Made by a program: the position numbers and the translations under genes. The notes under the pieces are model-generated. The model made no database searches and had not been told where the DNA came from. It was given only the letters and a program-made list of their open reading frames with translations. 14,503 bases of DNA from RGIG2041 sp045546315 (GTDB lineage: Bacteria; Bacillota; Clostridia; UBA1381; UMGS1253), in NCBI GenBank assembly GCA_045546315.1, contig JAZQCN010000152.1, positions 1 through 14,503 on the forward strand. The letters are read 5' to 3'. Shown piece by piece: positions 12,745 to 14,503 of this stretch (within the stretch, counting starts at the first letter, position 1; each line of letters opens with the position of its first letter).

Positions 12745-14503
12745 ATGCTTAAACCCGAAATGCAGTACGATTTTAGAAAAGAAATGCTTGAAATACATAA
12801 AAAGAAGCTACGCGATAACGCAATTATGCCCAGTGCAGACGAATTTGAAATTAAAAACGGCTTCATCGTCGTCATCCCCACTGATGCATCCGATGTTATT
12901 TTAACTGCCGCAAAGGATTTGGCGGACTATTTATATATCTCCATGGGCGTATCCGTCCTGCTGAAAACCGGCACACCGACGGATGGTGATGTTTATATCG
13001 GTCTTGCAAAGGACACCGGTGCGGCACTCGAAAATGCGGACGGCTATATGGGCTATGTCTGCGAGGTTGCGGACAGAATCGTCATCAGCGGCGCGGACGA
13101 GCGCGGCTGTGCGCAGGCGGTGTATTTTCTCGAAGATGAAATGACAAAAAATTGCGCGCCCTTTCTTAGCAAAAAGACGACACGCAGAAAAGCGATGTTT
13201 TCCCCGAGAATGGTGCATTCCGGCTACGGGCTTGACGAATACCCCGACGAGCACCTGCGCGCAATTGCGCACGCAGGGCGCGATGCAATTCTGGTGTTCG
13301 TTAAGGGCGTGAATATGACACCGTACGGCTATCTTGATTTTAACGAGCTGGTTTACCGCGCGGCGAAGTACGGCATTGATGTGTATGCCTACAGCTACTT
13401 AAAGACGCTGATGCACCCGGACGATGCCAATGCAGAGGCGGAATACGACAGCGTATTTGGCTCGATTTTCAAGGCGTGCCCCGGCTTTAAGGGGATGGTA
13501 TTCGTTGGCGAAAGCATTGAATTTGCCAGCAAGGATGAACGCGTTTGCAAACCGGGCGGCGAATATAATCCGGATGCTATTCCGACCGGCAAGCCGAGAC
13601 CGGGCTGGTTTCCGTGCTGTGACTACCCTGCGTGGATTGCGCGCGTGCGCGACTCTATCCGCAAATACAAAGCCGATGCCGATATTGTGTTCTGGACCTA
13701 CAACTGGGGATGGGCACCTAAGGCAGAACGTCTTGCCTTAATCGAAAGCATGCCGACGGATGTGTCGCTTTTAGTTACCTATGAAATGTTTGAACGCTAC
13801 AGCGTAGGCGATATTAAGGAATACTGCTCGGACTACACCATCGCGTTCGAAGGACCGGGCGAATACTTTATCTCTGAGGCAGAGGCCGCAGCAAAGCGCG
13901 GCATTCGCCTCTACACGATGTCCAACACCGGCGGTATGACCTGGGATTTGGGCGTTATCCCCTATATGCCGGCGCCGCACCAGTGGCTCAAGCGCATTCA
14001 ATCTATGCACAGGGCAAATGCTGACTGGGGGCTGTGCGGACTGATGGAATCGCACCACTATGGCTATTATCCGTCCTTCATCGGCGATTTAACCAACCTG
14101 GCATTAAGTGATACAGAGCTTAGCGCCAAAGAAGCTTTAGAAACCATACTTGCAAAGCACTTCGGTAATGAAAACATAAAAGAAACAGAAAAAGCGTTGC
14201 AGCTTTGGAGCGAAGGCTTTACAAACTTTACGCCCTCCAACGAAGACCAGTACGGACCCTGCCGCATCGGGCCGGCATTTCCGCTATGCTTTAAGCGCAT
14301 ATTTAACGCGCCGAGCGCACCGTATGCACACTTCGGCAATCGCATCGTGTATCCGGATTATCCGATGTATCCGTCGAACGACCGTCCGCGCAACAGTGCC
14401 GAGGCACTGCGCATCCCGGTTGAAATCGGTATCAATGAAAAGGCACGCGCGCTACTGCAGGCGGGCATTGAAATCTTAGAAGGCATTCAAAACAAAAACG
14501 ATG
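12745..14503 (+). CDS. Glycoside-hydrolase-like protein, GH20/GH67-type N-domain plus putative TIM barrel (3' end cut)
   Basis: The frame stays open for 586 codons to the right edge, so the C-terminus is missing. Residues about 35-135 resemble the alpha/beta domain before the barrel of GH20 hexosaminidases and GH67 glucuronidases: FIVVIPTDASDVILTAAKDL, VYIGLA, RIVISGADERGCAQAVYFLED. From about 150 a barrel-like region follows, rich in strands and aromatics: AILVFVKG, VYAYSYLK, MVFVGESIEF (Glu256), IVFWTYNWGW, LLVTYEMFERY (Glu347), TIAFEGPGEYF, LYTMSNTGGMTWDLG, LCGLMESHHYGYYP (Glu435). These acids are only candidates for catalysis; I cannot assign a GH family. There is no signal peptide, so it should act in the cytoplasm on imported glycan pieces. 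ATG 12745 has AGGAGG eight bases upstream. It diverges from the ROK kinase. Confidence 0.82.
   Translation, partial: MLKPEMQYDFRKEMLEIHKKKLRDNAIMPSADEFEIKNGFIVVIPTDASDVILTAAKDLADYLYISMGVSVLLKTGTPTDGDVYIGLAKDTGAALENADGYMGYVCEVADRIVISGADERGCAQAVYFLEDEMTKNCAPFLSKKTTRRKAMFSPRMVHSGYGLDEYPDEHLRAIAHAGRDAILVFVKGVNMTPYGYLDFNELVYRAAKYGIDVYAYSYLKTLMHPDDANAEAEYDSVFGSIFKACPGFKGMVFVGESIEFASKDERVCKPGGEYNPDAIPTGKPRPGWFPCCDYPAWIARVRDSIRKYKADADIVFWTYNWGWAPKAERLALIESMPTDVSLLVTYEMFERYSVGDIKEYCSDYTIAFEGPGEYFISEAEAAAKRGIRLYTMSNTGGMTWDLGVIPYMPAPHQWLKRIQSMHRANADWGLCGLMESHHYGYYPSFIGDLTNLALSDTELSAKEALETILAKHFGNENIKETEKALQLWSEGFTNFTPSNEDQYGPCRIGPAFPLCFKRIFNAPSAPYAHFGNRIVYPDYPMYPSNDRPRNSAEALRIPVEIGINEKARALLQAGIEILEGIQNKND

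Noticed and set aside
12931..14345. Several frames of 65-113 codons, mostly on the minus strand, within the hydrolase-like gene
   Set aside because: The plus-strand frame from 12745 is uninterrupted for 586 codons with a strong ribosome site and a domain match; the short frames lie inside it in other phases.

Overview
This window reads as the chromosome of a bacterium of the Bacillota, most likely an uncultured or gut-type member of the class Clostridia. The grounds are the DUF4364 protein, the SLH-domain surface protein, near-consensus SigA-type promoters (TTGACA/TATAAT), strong GGAGG-type ribosome binding sites, and some GTG and TTG starts. The class is an inference from gene families; no marker RNA gene is present. 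I see no tRNA, rRNA, CRISPR array, insertion sequence or phage gene. There is no gene-free stretch over 300 bases.

Layout. 1-1034 (minus): end of a cell-surface glycan or sugar locus, with an HpcH/HpaI-type aldolase (cut by the window edge) behind a PglC-type phosphoglycosyl transferase that has its own consensus promoter. 1126-1956 (minus): endonuclease IV (nfo). 2105-2836 (plus): TcdA, which cyclises t6A in tRNA. 2858-3970 (minus): alanine dehydrogenase with its own promoter. 4050-4934 (minus): a COG1313/PflX-like radical SAM protein. 4987-9071 (minus): a five-gene run transcribed in the order QueG-like Fe-S protein, RNase HII, YraN, exported protein of unknown function, SLH-anchored protein of unknown function. 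9181-9720 (plus): DUF4364 protein. 9749-10630 (minus): DUF89 phosphatase. 10726-11598 (plus): PAP2 membrane phosphatase. 11629-12576 (minus): ROK glucokinase-type sugar kinase. 12745 to the right edge (plus): a large cytoplasmic glycoside-hydrolase-like protein, still open at the end.

How it fits together. Much of the window is housekeeping: DNA repair, tRNA modification, RNase HII and alanine catabolism. The less ordinary parts are three. First, the last two genes of the RNase HII run encode exported proteins whose C-terminal regions look distantly related, one carried on SLH domains and one free. Second, the ROK kinase and the hydrolase-like gene diverge from a 168-base region holding a tandem repeat over one promoter, which suggests a small carbohydrate-use unit. 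Third, the DUF89 and PAP2 genes diverge from two strong promoters whose -35 boxes overlap. All three convergent junctions carry hairpins that could terminate transcription from both sides, with stop codons inside or touching the stems.
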